Shown here: piece after piece, positions 10,811 through 22,374 of the stretch | Layout: each line of letters begins with the position of its first letter | Numbering within the stretch: position 1 is the first letter of the stretch | DNA from: Gaeumannomyces sp. JS-464 | Taxonomy: Eukaryota; Ascomycota; Sordariomycetes; Magnaporthales; Magnaporthaceae | Reading direction: 5' to 3' | DNA: 64,000 nucleotides | NCBI GenBank assembly: GCA_002197995.1 | Contig: NGZR01000005.1 | Location: 558,001-622,000, forward strand | Made by a program: the position numbers and the translations under genes | The notes under the pieces: generated by a model | What the model saw: only the letters and a program-made list of their open reading frames with translations | What the model was told of the DNA's origin: nothing | The model's database searches: none

Positions 10811-11998
10811 ATGGATACCTCCCCAGCCGCCTCCCGGGCCTTATTCCGGCGCAAAGCCCGTCAACTATTCCTTTTTTATATGCAAGCCGTTATGGCCACT
10901 TGCATTTTTGGGTCCCTAAGCGGAGGCTTACGGACCGTGCATACGATAGCATTTTCCGGCGATACCTTTTTCCAGTACTAGCAACGGCCCGAGGCCGCTC
11001 GGGCTTTTTGGGAGCTTTTTCGGGTTATTTAAAGCACTTTTTAAACTTTGCGATTAGCTAATTACGCATACGGGTTTTTAAAGTTAAAACTAGTTTTTAT
11101 GCGCGAAAAAATGGCTTATTTTTTATATATTTATAAGTAAGGTGTTTTTTTTCGAATGGCGGTTTATTTTTTTAGCCACAGCTTTTTTACGGTGCATTGG
11201 TACTTTTACGAGGTGCTGCAAGCTATAATCGCTTTTAACGCCGCGTTTATAACGTTGCCGGAAATATCCGACGTCCGGTGGCCCGATTTTAAGCGATAAA
11301 AGGTTCGGGAGGCTTTTGCTAAGTGCTTAAAAGCTATTAACGGGACTTTAATTAACGTTAAAGTTAACGTGGCGAAAAGGATCGCTTGGAGGAGTTGGAA
11401 GGGCTTAACGGCATAAAACGTTTTAGCGGTCGTAAATTACGGCGGGCGGTTCGTTTTCGTTATAGCTAGCGCCGAAAGCTCGATATATAACTTCCTATTG
11501 CTTAGGAAGGCTTAACAAGCCGAATTTCGCATTTTAAAAGGTTATTTTTACTTTGAAAATGCCGGCTTTTTTTAAAACACCGGGGTAATAACCCCGTTTA
11601 TAACGACGAAATATTACCTTTAAAAATAAAGCTTAGCCCGGCCGGAAACCCCCGCCGAGCTTTTTTTACATTATGCAAAAATGCGCGTGGTTGTCGAAAG
11701 GACTTTTAGTAATTTTAAAAGCCGTTAAAAGATTATTAAAAGCACGTTTTCCGGTTACGATATCCGTTTGCAAATCGATATCGTGTTAACCGTTACGGCT
11801 TTGCATAATTTCATTTTAAAAAGGGAATTTAAAATATTGTTAGCATTAAATCCTAATTTCGAACAAGTTAAAAATGAAAAGAAAAATGCATTTTAAAAGG
11901 TTTACGTTAAAAGGAAAGCTGTAAAGCGAAGGCAAAAAATAGGCATAACGCAAGCGTTTTGGAATTACTATAAGGCTTTAATAGCTAATAAGTTATAA
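10811..11998 (+). pseudogene. Relic of a Harbinger DDE (DDE_Tnp_4-like) transposase
   Basis: The frame starts MDTSPAASRALFRRKARQ. Despite stops, the DDE core can be followed: a VNYGGRFVFVIASAESSIYDFLLLRKA-like block, then KGYFYFENAGFF, where the expected GDAG-type aspartate has become Asn (GAT to AAT). The block VVVERTFSNFKS...LQIDIVLTVTALHNFIL follows; it carries the catalytic Glu and the typical ALHNFI tail. The family is thus clear and the protein is dead. The Asp-to-Asn change is itself a RIP-type transition. Confidence 0.75.
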
Positions 11999-12949
11999 GC
12001 CGATTACTAAGCGTACAAAGCTCGGGAAAAGGCATAATAATTTGCAATCGACTCGTTTTGGCAAAAGCAATTTGGAAAATATCGTGGTTTATTAGTTAAA
12101 GCATTGGTTTAAATGCAAAGTCGGCCGAAAACGGCGACGTAATAATGGCTTTTATAGTAGGGTTTTTAAGGTTTAGCATAGCGAAAAATGATTAGTTTTA
12201 TGCACCAAAACTATTAATCGATTGCTTTCGCTAAAGCGAATTAAATGGTGTATTTTTTAAAAAAAACGGACAAAAATTAAAGTGGCGGCCGGGGAACGAG
12301 TCGAAGTATCGTATTAAATATGCGTAATTATTACCCGTTTAAATATAAATGCGGCGGCGATTTTTTATGCGGTAGGTTTTTTAAGCCCGGTAAAAATCGC
12401 CATTTAAAAGCGGCACTTGTTAAATTTAGCTATTTAATTTTTGGCTATAATTGCTAATGGTTTTAGCGTTTGCATTCGTTAGGATTTAGTGCATTTTAAT
12501 CCCCTTTTTAAAGCGAATCGAATGCTGTAACTTGCGGCTCGATTAACGCCAATTTTATTTATTTAAATGCGAACGATTATGTTTATAAAAACCTGCCTAA
12601 TAGTAATTTTTGTAATACTAGCCTTTTAACTTTAACAATATTAATAAAGTAAAGCTAATAATAACATTCCCTTTTAATTTCGCTAATATAAGCCGTACAA
12701 TTACGAAAATATTATTATTCGAACCGCTTTAATTATAATTACAGCTTTAACACGTCGTTTTCCATTATATCCACGATTATATCCCGATATTCGGCGTTAG
12801 TTAACTATTAGTAAATTATTTTTTCCTTTTTTTTAAACGCTTTAATTAACTTCCGCTTAAAACCGTTTTGCAAGCCTTTTTAAAGGTATTTTCGCAGCTT
12901 TTTTACGGTTTATATCTAAAGCTTTTGCTTTAACTAACGCTTATAAAAC

Positions 12950-13700
12950 GCCCGGCCGCTTAAGGAAAATCGCGAACTCGAAAAGGAAAACCGCGACCTT
13001 AAAAAGGTAAACCGCGAATTTAAAAAAAACGAGCTTTAATTGGATACGAATTCGGCCCGGGCTAATGTTTATGCGGCTTTTAAAAAGCGGTTTCCCACGT
13101 AAAGTTAAGCTTCGGCTACGGTAAAATGGCTGGTTTTCCGGCCGGGCCGGGCCTCGCGGTTTCCCGTGCTTTAAAAGCGTTAAGCGGCCGTAATAATATA
13201 ATCCCTTTTGGCTTAGTTGCTTGCAAAAGCGGCTTTGTGAAAATCCGGGCGGAAAAAAGGCTTTTTTCGCATCCAGCGGGCGCTAAACCGGACCGCAAAA
13301 AAACTCCCAAGTTTGCCCGCTAGCAAGGTACAAGCCTATAACCGAATCGAGGGCAACGCCCGACCGCCTTTTAAAATTTAGCTAGTTTTTATACTGCCTT
13401 TTAAAACTGTTATATTTGTTTTTAACCCTTTTTAACCAATCGATATCGGGCTATTAATCGGATAAGGTTTTTGCCGCCGTTTTAAAGCATTTAGCTTGCT
13501 AGTTGGCGATCGCCGGGTTCGTTTTTCCCTACCGGCCGGCTTTCGCGAAAGCCTCGAGGAAGGCTAACAACTAGTCGGCGGTTTAGTTCGTGCGTCGCCG
13601 GGCATTTTGGGAGGTTTTTTAAGTCGATTGCGAGGCCGTAGCGAAGGAGGAAGCGAGAAAGGGTGCGAGAAAAAAGGTAGGAAAAGGCGGCAAAAGCGAC
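12950..13700 (-). pseudogene. Relic of the Harbinger Myb/SANT-like protein
   Basis: Read on the minus strand, the conceptual peptide contains LLAFLEAFAKAGR, GKTNPAIAN, a KTAAK block, then DIDWLKRVKNKYNSFKRQYK. This is the pattern of the Myb/SANT-like DNA-binding proteins that accompany Harbinger transposases. It is transcribed toward the transposase gene (convergent). It is interrupted by TAG/TAA stops. The equivalent in copy B (plus strand, about 30640-31140) is less damaged. The limits are approximate. Confidence 0.6.
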
Positions 13701-14418
13701 TTTGGTGCTTCCGAGGCTTTTATAGCTTTAAAAGGATCGGAAAAGCCGTGCAAATTGCCGGCTTTCGAGGCGTTTAAAAAGATCGCTAAAGTTCTTAGCG
13801 TGATTTAAATGGCCGGGGGATTTTCCAAATCCTCGATAAAGGTTATAAAAAATTGGGGTTGCACAAATACGGCCCGATTTTTTTGTTTTAAGCGCCGGCG
13901 CCGGGTACGAAAAGCGAGGTGGTAAAGCATAACGAGGGTAGTGTAAATGGTGTTTTTAAATCGTTGTTTTCGTTGTTTTTTATTTAAAACTAGCATTTTA
14001 AAGTTGTCCTTTTATATATTATAAAAGTGCTTAGCTTTTAAGCTTTTAAACGATATTATTGCCAGCTTTAAAAGCTTTTTGGATTTTCCAAATTATAACG
14101 TTATTTTTACTTGCGTTAACGCGTTGCACGGCCGGCCGGCTTTTATTTTAGGAATAGCTTTTATTTTTTAATTTTTTGGGAATAGCTTTTATTTTTTGAT
14201 TTTTTTAGGAATAGCTTTTATTTTAATCGTTCGTGCTGTTGCATTCGACGGGTGGACGCCCCCCGGCTGCCGGGGATGTAAATTTACCGGAAAATAAGGC
14301 TAAAAATATATAATTTGCCACAGGGCCACCCCGGCAACCGTTTCCACTTTGAAGAAAACATGCAAAAAACAATAGGGGGGATTAAAAAACTAAAAATACC
14401 GTACGGGCGAACACGTTT

Positions 14419-14973
14419 TAAAACTTTTTTCCTTTTTTCATTTATTATCTTTCACCTTTTTGCTATCCGGAAAACTTATTATTCCCTACATATTTTTTGC
14501 TTTTTACTTACTTAGGAGCTATTACTTTTCTTTACACACTACTGCGATTAATTTTTTTACGTATTTATTTTATTGCTATCAATTATATTATCGCTTAACT
14601 GGGCTACCTAAAAAAACTTGCATGCTAAGGGAGGAGATATTCGGATAGGAATTATAAATAAAAACTAAAGTACTTTAATGTACTGGGCATTATGGCATAG
14701 TTTACGCTATTAAAAATCCGGCTTAAGCACGAGGCAGGACGGTTGGATGCATTTTTAATAGTTTGTAACTGGCGTATAAGCAAATCTAAACGCGGGAGAA
14801 ATGTGTACATTATGGAAAAGTGGTTAAAATAAACGAGTAATATAAAACATGCGTTCCCTAAGCTTTCGGGTTAAATTGGCCTGCTTTTAATGCTACATGT
14901 TAACTGTTTCCCAGCATAAGATCTTCATGGGAAACAGTAATAGCAAAGCATTGTTCGTAAAGCGGTAAATACC
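14419..14973. other. AT-rich spacer between Harbinger A and the LINE
   Basis: No gene is seen. It contains an inverted repeat at 14903-14938 and ends in the left target duplication of the LINE. Before the LINE insertion this DNA was continuous with the sequence starting at 21223. Confidence 0.5.
14903..14938. repeat. 11-bp inverted repeat
   Basis: ACTGTTTCCCA and its exact complement TGGGAAACAGT are separated by 14 nt. It lies in the spacer just outside the LINE. Function unknown. Confidence 0.8.
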
Positions 14974-14986
14974 ATTGCTTTTTAAG
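14974..14986. repeat. LINE target-site duplication, left copy
   Basis: ATTGCTTTTTAAG, identical to 21210-21222. It directly abuts the (TGAG)n tail of the element. Confidence 0.88.
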
Positions 14987-15431
14987 TGAGTGAGTGAGTG
15001 AGTGAGTATATTTAACGTCAGTAAGTCGGGATCTACCAGTCCCTGCCTCCCAAGGGGCATATGACGTGCTAGCGCTACCTAAGCTAAACATTAGGCTACA
15101 TGTTGCTATCCGGCGGCTAGCAGAATTAAACCCGAAGGCACACGAAGGTCGGGCCGCGTTCCAGCGCTCCTTGTTAGTGAGCGGGCAATCGGCGGTAGGG
15201 CGTATATATATACGCCAGGGCGTTGTAAAGCGCTGCGGGTGGTAGTAGTGCGTTCGGCCGGCGAGTATGCCGGTAAAGGGGTGGGGCCGGGTTTTAGGCT
15301 GGAAGGTCCTCGGGACCCCCAGGGCCCGGCCGGAGGTGCGGGGGACCAACGAGCCTACTGTTAGTCCTGGTGGTACAAAGGAAAAAGGTAAAAGGTGTAG
15401 GAGAACAAGGAAAAGGATGTATGCGGGCTTT

Positions 15432-18400
15432 TTAGGCCTTGTTGTTATCGTCCAGCGATAGTGTAATAATTGGTAGCTTCGGCGAACGAAGCAAAAAGGA
15501 AGGCTTTTGAAGTAGCCGTTTCCAATATCCGGGCCTGTCGGAAGCCGGGGAGGGGTCCGCTATAGGCCATTTATTTTCTGCCGTTTTAGCCAACCTGCAA
15601 AATACAGGGTGGGAAGGGGATTTGTTTCTTCCGCAGCGGCACGGGTTATTTTGCTGGAACTTTCGGTGGTACCAGTCGAAATCCCCGTGACCGGTGCGTG
15701 CGGCTATTAGCCGTTGCAGTACCCTCCGGTGCAGCTGCAACGCTTCGGGCGTATGTTGTGGTGCCGGCGGGAGGCCTATAGCCTTATACCGATCCGGAAA
15801 GTTGTCCTTAAACCATGCGTTCCGGGCGTCCCGGGCCGTTTTCCGGGCTAAAGCCTTTACTCCGGCCACCGTTGGTTTAAAATGTTGGGGTATTGGCAGG
15901 GCCGATCCCAACTTTGCTTCGGCGTCTGCCTCTTCGTTTCCGGGGATTCCCATATGGCCCGGGGACCAGCGTACGTATACCTGGTGTTTATCCATAAGGC
16001 AATGGATTTCTTTAAAGGCCCCTTGTGAACTATCAGGGGCCGTGCTTAAACAGCCGTTGGCCGCCGAGGTGTTATCGAGGCACAAGTGGAAAGTGCAATT
16101 GCGGAAGCTCCAAACGGCTTTACGGAGGCCCATCCGGGCCCCTTCCGCCTCGCCGTCGAATACTTCCGCGGGATGCGCCAGCCGGCCGTGCCCGGAAAGT
16201 TTGCGTTGGCCGGCTTGGTATATTACCCAGCCGTATCCAACTGCTCCGTTCTCTGCTTTGGACCCGTCGCTATATATTATAACGTCGGTGGGTGGGAGGG
16301 TGCAAAGCCACGCCGTAAATGCTTTAGCGGCTGCTTGCTTTTCTTGTATGGCCACCGTAAGCCCCGTATATTTATAAGGGAGGTAGGCCGGGCGGGTGCA
16401 AGCCGGAAGAAGTCCGGCCGTCCTTTGCAAGGAGGTTGCAAGCCTGCCGGGTAAGCCTGCCCTAGGCCCTCGGGCGTTAAGGGCCGGCTTGGCCGCTGCG
16501 GCCAGGGGGTGTTCTTCCGGAACCGTATTTATACGGGCCGCAAAACGGAGGCGGGCTTGTTCCAAAAGCGCCTGGGCGCCTGGGATGCCGGATTCGTAAT
16601 GCAATGCGTTTATCGGTGTGGTTTTCCAAGCTGGGACCACTGCCTTAAGGGACGCGGTTAAGGCTTTATCGACCCGATCGATTAAATGGCCTTGGCGGAT
16701 AATTTGCTGTTGTGCCGGCTTGTACGGGTGTGGTTTAGTTTTACCCCTATACCATACCTCGGCCCCGTATAAAGCCGTAGGGATTATAACCGTTGTGACG
16801 GCTTTGTAAACCGAATGTGCCGGTATCCCCCCTATCGAATTCGTAAGCCTTCGGAGGTGGTTGGCAACGCTTTGGGCTTTTGCAGCCCTGTTTTCCACGT
16901 GGGCTTTAAAATTAAGCCTTTGGTCGAAAAGGACCCCTAACCACCGTAAAGCTCCTGTAGCTTGTTGTATGGTAAGGCCCTCCGCCGTAACCGCTGGGTT
17001 GTGGGATTTCTCCGTCTGGAAAAATGCATAAGCTCGCACTTCCCCGGGTCGAAAGCAACCTTATTAGCCCTGCCCCAACGTAGGATTTCCGTAACCGTAG
17101 CCCCTGCTTTACGGGAGCACTCCTCCGGAGTGCTACCCGTTACGCAAATGCCTATATCGTCCGCGTATCCGTACCTAATCGCTTTTGCTTTGGGTAGGAT
17201 TTCGGCCATATAAAGCATAAATAGGACCGGTGACGCCGGTGACCCTTGGGGTAGCCCGCAGTCCGGGGAAAAAGGGGGTGCCGTGGCGTCCTCCAAACGC
17301 ACTTTAACCACCCTGTTTCCTGCAAAAGATGATACCCATCGTACTAACGTTGGATCCCAGCCTTGGTTTAAAAGCCTTTAAAGGAGCCTCCGGCGAAGTA
17401 CGGCGTCGAAAGCCCCTTGTACATCCATGGTAACGAGGGCGGCCGTTTTATGCTTTTGGAAGGCCCGTTCCACCTCGTGGGCCACGCATGCCGTTAAATC
17501 GATGGCGGCCTTTTTCGGGGTAGCCCCGGCGTGTTGCGGGGCTATAAGCCCGTGTTGTAATGCGAGGGATGCCATCCGCGAAGCCACCAGCCGCTCCAGC
17601 CCTTTCCCTAAGCACGGGAGTAAAGCTATCGGGCGGTAGGATTTTGGGTCCGTTAAATCCGTTTTATTCGGCTTTTTCAAGCATAACCACTTCCGCTGTG
17701 CGGAAAGGGGCTGGGTGGTGCCCGGCCCTAAGGCAAGCCTCGAAAAGGGCCCTAACGTATTCCCCTATTGCCGGCCACGCCGCTGTAAGTAGCTTAACCG
17801 TTAGGGAATCGACGCCCGGGGCCGTGTTTGCCGTGCCAACGGTGCACTTCCGGCATTCCTTAAAGGACGTGGGGGTCCCACGGGAGTTGTGCGGTCCCTT
17901 GGGTAGCCCTTTGCTGTAACGGGTCCTCCTGTAAGTCGTCCTCCGCCGTAAACCTACGGAGGATCTTGCGGCCTAATGCTTCCGCTTTATCCCCTGGGGC
18001 TATTATAACCTCCCCGTTAATATTTAACGGGGGAAGCCGTATAGCGGGTGTAAGTTTATGCCACTTTACAGCACGGTATAGCGCTTTCGGGGAATCCATT
18101 TCCTCCAGCACGCTGGCCCAATGCTGTTTTTAGCCGTCCGAACCGTTGCTTTTAAAGCACGGGCTTCGGCCGTAAAAGGCCCGCCGTTTCCCATAGCTTT
18201 TGCAAGGTCCCGTTGGGCGTTGGCGCACTTTTCGTTCCACCAGGGTTGGCCTTTTCTTTTGGCTTTAGGCCCCCGGCCGAAAGCCATTAACGCATTTTTA
18301 ATAAGTTTGTTAATGCTTCGGCCGCTTTATCCAGGTGTTCCGCAGTGCCTGGGTTTGTAAGTGGTGGCAAGTTGCCGGCCCCCGTTGCTACCGCGTTTGC

Positions 18401-19097
18401 GAAAAACGGTAGTTTATCGTTGGTAGCGTAATACGCCGGCAGTCCGGAACGAAGTTATTGCGGTTAGGAATTTCGATCCGTATCGAGCGGTGGTCCGAAT
18501 CGGTTGCTAGCGAAGGGTCGATTTCCGCTGTTGCTAAAGGGGCGTTGGAAAAGGTAAATCCAAAACGCCCCCGTCGTTGTGCGTAGGTTGGCCTGGGTCG
18601 GTAAGTAGGAGGAGGTTATAGTATTAGCCCATTGGGCTATATCCTGGCCCCTATTCCTATTACCTTAACCGGATCCCACGCCGGGGACCCTGCGTTAAAT
18701 CTCCAGCTATAATGCATTTTGCCGTTGGGCGCCAACGTAGTAAAAGGTCCAACGAGGGTTCCGAAGGGTCCCCTGGAGGCCTATATACGTTAACGAAGGT
18801 GCACCTGGCGACGGTAAGCCAAAGGATGTCCCGGGTGTTGCCTGCCGGCCGGTCCGCTACGGGCCGAAGCCCCGGGTCCTTCCGTACGTAAGTTATTACC
18901 CGAGGCCTGGTTTGGTGGTCGTGCCAGCTATTTACCGGAGTAAATAGCTCGTACGACGGGTGGGTGCAAAGCATAAGCTTCCCTTTCCACGCGCTAGGGG
19001 CTCCTGCATTAGCACCACGTCGATATTTTGGCTCCAAATAGTTGGAGTAAAGTAGCCCCCGCCTCCCAGCTACGTCGAACGTTCGCTTGGGCGGCGG
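15432..19097 (-). pseudogene. LINE ORF2 (endonuclease, reverse transcriptase, RNase H), frame-broken
   Basis: On the minus strand the order is: an APE-like endonuclease with the IDVVLMQEP motif near 19010 and GDFNAGSPAWDPVK near 18700; a reverse transcriptase (KPNKTDLTDPKSYRPIALLPCLGKGLERLV at 17680, FDAVLRRRLL, then GLPQGSPASPVLFMLYM and the active-site YADD near 17170); and an RNase H domain whose acidic residues are all present (IIYSDGS, FDGEAEGA, LCLDNTS, SPGHMGIPGNEEAD). A CRCG zinc-like tail closes the protein. The breaks at 18697 (GATTT for GATTTT) and 17018 (CC for CCC) are single-base homopolymer losses. The catalytic motifs are intact, in contrast to the RIPed elements around it. 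Confidence 0.8.
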
Positions 19098-21073
19098 TTA
19101 AAGCACGGCGTTCGGGGCGAAGCCCCGGGCGCCGGGCCCTATTGCCATGCGTTTGTTGTATCCGGTTGGCTGCTGGCATACGTAAAAGCGCGTTGGTGTA
19201 TTGGGGGCTTTGGCCCTAAGGTTGTTGGCCGGCGGTACCGTCGGTTTCCTCCAGGGGTTTCCGGTTATTTCGATAGCCCCTTCGGGCTCGGGGAGGTCCA
19301 GTTCCATATCCGCCAGTACTTCGTATTGGTTGTTAAACTAACCCTAAGCCTTTTGGCAGGGTGCCTTCCCTTGCCGGCCGTACGGGCCGCGCCCTCGGGG
19401 GCCAGCGGATCTGCCGGGCTTACCTCGGCAGCGTCGGCGGTGGCAGCAGCGGCAGGAACGGCGGCGGCGGCGGGGGTAACGGAAGCAGCGGCGTTACCGG
19501 TACCGGCCGCGGGATTGGCATTAGCGGTAACGGTTACAACGGAATTGTCCGTAGTAACCGCGGTTGCAGGAAGGGCGTTGGCGGTGGCGGCCGCGGCGGC
19601 CGCGGCGGTGGCGGCGGCAGCGGCGGCTTCCACCTCTTTTACCGCCGCCCGGTAGGCTTGTGCCCCTAATTTCCTAACCGCGCCTTTTTCCCCACGGGTT
19701 AAATGCTTTAGCACTCCGTTTACCCGTACAGGCTTTATAGGGCAGTTCGGGTGGTCGGCTGGGTACGGGCCCGAACAGTTTGCGCATTGCGGAAGGGCCG
19801 TGCACGGCGATGCGTGCCGGCCGTCGTTACTTTCCCGCACCGGAGGCACCTATCGGCCCGGGCACAGTTGCGAGCCACGTGAAAGCCGTGGCAGCCGGGG
19901 GTATGTTGCGTAACCGGCGGGTGTCGTTGTACGCGGCGTGAAAAAACGTAATCCCCCAAAGCCTAAACCCGGTTACGCGCGTGTAAAAGGATATAATCCA
20001 TAATATACGCCCTTGGTAATTAGCGCCGGCCCCGGAGGGCTTAACGCTTACTGGCTTTAGCCCTGTTTGGGCTTCGACTTCCTCCCGGACCAGCTTTTCC
20101 GATACCGGGACGCTTTGTCCGAGGCCGTTCGTTAAGGACGTGGGGCATCCGGAAATCACGTAGTTAAACCAGATTTCGGGCTTTTCGATCCTTTCGGCGT
20201 TATATAAACGGCCTAATTCGGATCGATGCTGCAAAAGCCGGCTTTGGATATCCGCCGTTTTTGCTTTTAGCACGAACCCAGTAGGGGTTCGATAAGCTTC
20301 CGGGACGTCGGCTGTCGTAAACGGCAGGTCCCTGCTATCGGCAAGGGCTTTGCGAATACTAAAGCCCGTTTGTTGGTTGGCCCAAGCCTGTTTTTCCTCC
20401 GGGATTTTAACAAAAACCCGGAAATCGGCTTTGGGCCGGGCGGGAGGGCGGGGCTCCCGGGGTGCACGGTTTTTAAAGCCTGTGCGGGTTGCTGGGGCTG
20501 CTGGAGCCCTGTTCGGGCCGCCGCCGCGTAAGTGGTCGGGGGCGGGCGTTGCGGGTTAGGCGCGTAAGGTTCCGGGGCCCCGTAGGGGTTTCTTTCCCTT
20601 TGGGCCGGCGTTGGCAGGCCGAAAAGGGCTTGTTTGGCGTATTCGATAAAACAATCCTTCCAGCCGTTGGCTTCGGGGATTGCCTCCAGTGGGAGGGAAG
20701 CGATGCCGGCGTCGATAAAGCGGGCGAGGGTTGTGCAAATTAAAGCCGTTTGCTGTTGCTTGCGGCTGTAACTCGCAACAATTTCCTCCGCGGCCGCCGC
20801 AGCCGACCGAGGGGTGGGCGCGTAGGCCGGGGGTGGGAAGGGAGGGGAAAAGAAAGGAAAGGGGCACCTGTGCCGGTGCTGCCGTCGTGGGTGCCTTCCT
20901 GGCCCTGAACGGGCCCTGTTGGGTGTTGCGAATTCCGCAACGGGGACGGCGTGGTCGGGTGCGCTGACGCGCGGGGGGCCCGGGTGGCAGCGACGCGTTC
21001 CTCCGGGCCGTTGGGCCGACGAGGAGGGCGCGCGCCACCCTATTGGCCGAAGGGGGGCTGTTGGCAACGGCAT
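19098..21073 (-). pseudogene. LINE ORF1 (gag-like, zinc knuckles), frame-broken
   Basis: On the minus strand, reading starts near 21073. The N-terminal half is Ala/Pro/Gln-rich with a helical stretch (QQTALICTTLARFIDAGIASL). Downstream, past slips near 20270, 19950 and 19840, come Cys/His motifs: CHGFHVARNCARADRCLRCGK (split over two frames) and CANCSGPYPADHPNC, which are CCHC-type nucleic-acid-binding knuckles. An Ala-rich low-complexity tract at about 19440-19640 precedes the C-terminal segment, which ends at the stop near 19098. Near 19335 the frame slip disappears if TTT is read as TTTT. ORF1 proteins of this clade bind the element RNA. Confidence 0.7.
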
Positions 21074-21209
21074 GTTGCCGTCGCCAGCGCCGTTGGCGGG
21101 CGTGGTTATTGGTGTTGGGTCGCTAATTGGCGGGTGTTAAGGATTTGTATGCAATTTGGCAGTGTGCACTAACAGCGCAATGCCAAGAATTGGTGAATTC
21201 GAGAAAGGT

Positions 21210-21222
21210 ATTGCTTTTTAAG
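21210..21222. repeat. LINE target-site duplication, right copy
   Basis: ATTGCTTTTTAAG, identical to 14974-14986. It marks the 5' end of the minus-strand LINE. Confidence 0.88.
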
Positions 21223-21524
21223 GGAAATGTGCAGCTAGCCTGTTTTTTTCCTAGGGTCCGGGCGTACTGCCGAGCTCTTTTAAAAGAGATAAAAGCTTTT
21301 CTTTTGTTTTTGCATAAAAGCTGGTTCGTGGGAGTGGCAACTGGATGCCTTAGTTTTATCGAACGCAACTTACACTGTTATAAGTCGGAGCCCCCCCTGT
21401 TAGGCCACCCTGTTATGCCACCCAAAAGGCCCACAACCACAAATCGTTACGCGTATTTCAATTTTACGGGATTCCATTAATTTTAATCCGTTTTCCTTCC
21501 TTTTTACTGCATTCGAACGAAAAA
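21223..21524. other. Spacer and probable 5' part of the pogo-like element
   Basis: No gene is seen before the pogo start codon at 21525. The run GTTAGGCCACCCTGTTATGCC near 21399 might be close to the pogo terminus, but no matching right-hand inverted repeat was found, so the border is undefined. Confidence 0.4.
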
Positions 21525-21994
21525 ATGCCAAAGAAACAGTATATAAAAGAAGACGTCGAACGAGCCGTTGCTGCGGTGCAGGCAAAAGCTTTAATCCGGG
21601 CGGCTGCTCGCGCCAATGGGATACCAAAGTCGACCTTACAGCATCGCCTCCAAAGCACCCTACCTATTTGGCAATCCCAAAAGCCTTTTTAGCGGTTAAG
21701 GCCGGCTTTGGAAAAGCCCCTAGCAAATTGGGTGCTTGTTTAAGCCTCCCTAAAACCTCCCTTTAACGCACGTAAAAGTCCGCTTTTTTACGGAGGAGAT
21801 CCTACGCCGGCAAAGCACCCAACCGGCCTTTAAAAAGCGTTAGATTTACCACTTTTTACAAAAATATCCAAAGGTTCGGGTCGGTAAAAGCCGGCGCATA
21901 AAATCGGCACGTTTTAAAAAGGCTGCTACGGAAATAATAAAGCGGTAATGGCAACGCCTGGAAGTCCGGAAGTGGCCGGGATTAAGCTGGAAAA

Positions 21995-22211
21995 TGTTAC
22001 GATTAAAGCAAGTAAGCTTCGCAAGCCAGGTTCAATTAATGCTATAAACGAAAAAACTCTTTTATAAGGAGGGAAAAGGGAAGAAAAGCGCGGCGCGCCG
22101 AAAGCGCGATGCGGTAAAAAAGCGGCGCGGCGTTTTATCGCACGGGCTATTCCGCGGCGCGTGCTTACGTGGATGCTTGCGGCGTGCGGTAAACTGCCTT
22201 AGGCCGTTACA
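21995..22211 (-). repeat. Gypsy LTR (3' LTR in the element's orientation)
   Basis: 217 bp, TGTTAC...GTTACA, containing GCGGCGCGCCG and the GCGCGTGCTTACGTGGATGC block shared with the other LTR. It retains high GC in its second half. Confidence 0.85.
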
Positions 22212-22374
22212 CTACCCCCTTTAAGCCCGAGTATCGCGTACGCGGTGCTTAAAGCTTTATTTGTGCCGTATTGGCCTTTTTTTTATTACTCCCACATGTT
22301 TTACCACGTTGTTATTATCCCGATCCTCCGGATACCCGTCTTTTTGCTGCCGTTTTAATCCAATCTTACAGGTT

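Larger units (their letters stand above)
10406..14418 (+). mobile_element. PIF/Harbinger DNA transposon, copy A (RIPed)
   Basis: The left end is GGGCGTGTTCGCCCC; the right end is GTACGGGCGAACACG followed by TTT (RIPed CCC). The flanking trinucleotides are TGA on the left and TAA on the right, an imperfect TWA duplication that G-to-A change would explain. The element holds a DDE transposase relic on the plus strand (10811-11998) and a Myb/SANT-like relic on the minus strand (about 12950-13700). That two-gene plan is known for autonomous PIF/Harbinger elements. A second copy in opposite orientation is at 29874-34061. The body is AT-rich with many TAA/TAG stops. Confidence 0.85.
14987..21209 (-). 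mobile_element. Full-length Tad-like LINE (non-LTR retrotransposon)
   Basis: The element is bounded by a 13-bp target duplication, ATTGCTTTTTAAG, at 14974-14986 and 21210-21222. On the minus strand its 3' end is a (ACTC)n tract (plus-strand TGAG repeats to 15007). Its 5' end lies at about 21209, so it is not 5'-truncated. It encodes an ORF1 protein with zinc knuckles and an ORF2 with endonuclease, reverse transcriptase and RNase H, the order of the fungal Tad clade. Unlike everything around it, it is GC-rich and shows little RIP, so it may have inserted recently. The reading frames are broken by about nine one-base slips. Those examined are single bases missing from homopolymers, so the element may really be intact. 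Confidence 0.9.

Noticed and set aside
14986..15007. TGAG tract as an ordinary microsatellite
   Set aside because: It lies exactly between the target duplication and the LINE 3' end, so it is better explained as the retrotransposon tail.
19326..19669. Ala- and Gly-rich plus-strand frames in the LINE
   Set aside because: Antisense of the Ala-rich low-complexity tract of ORF1.
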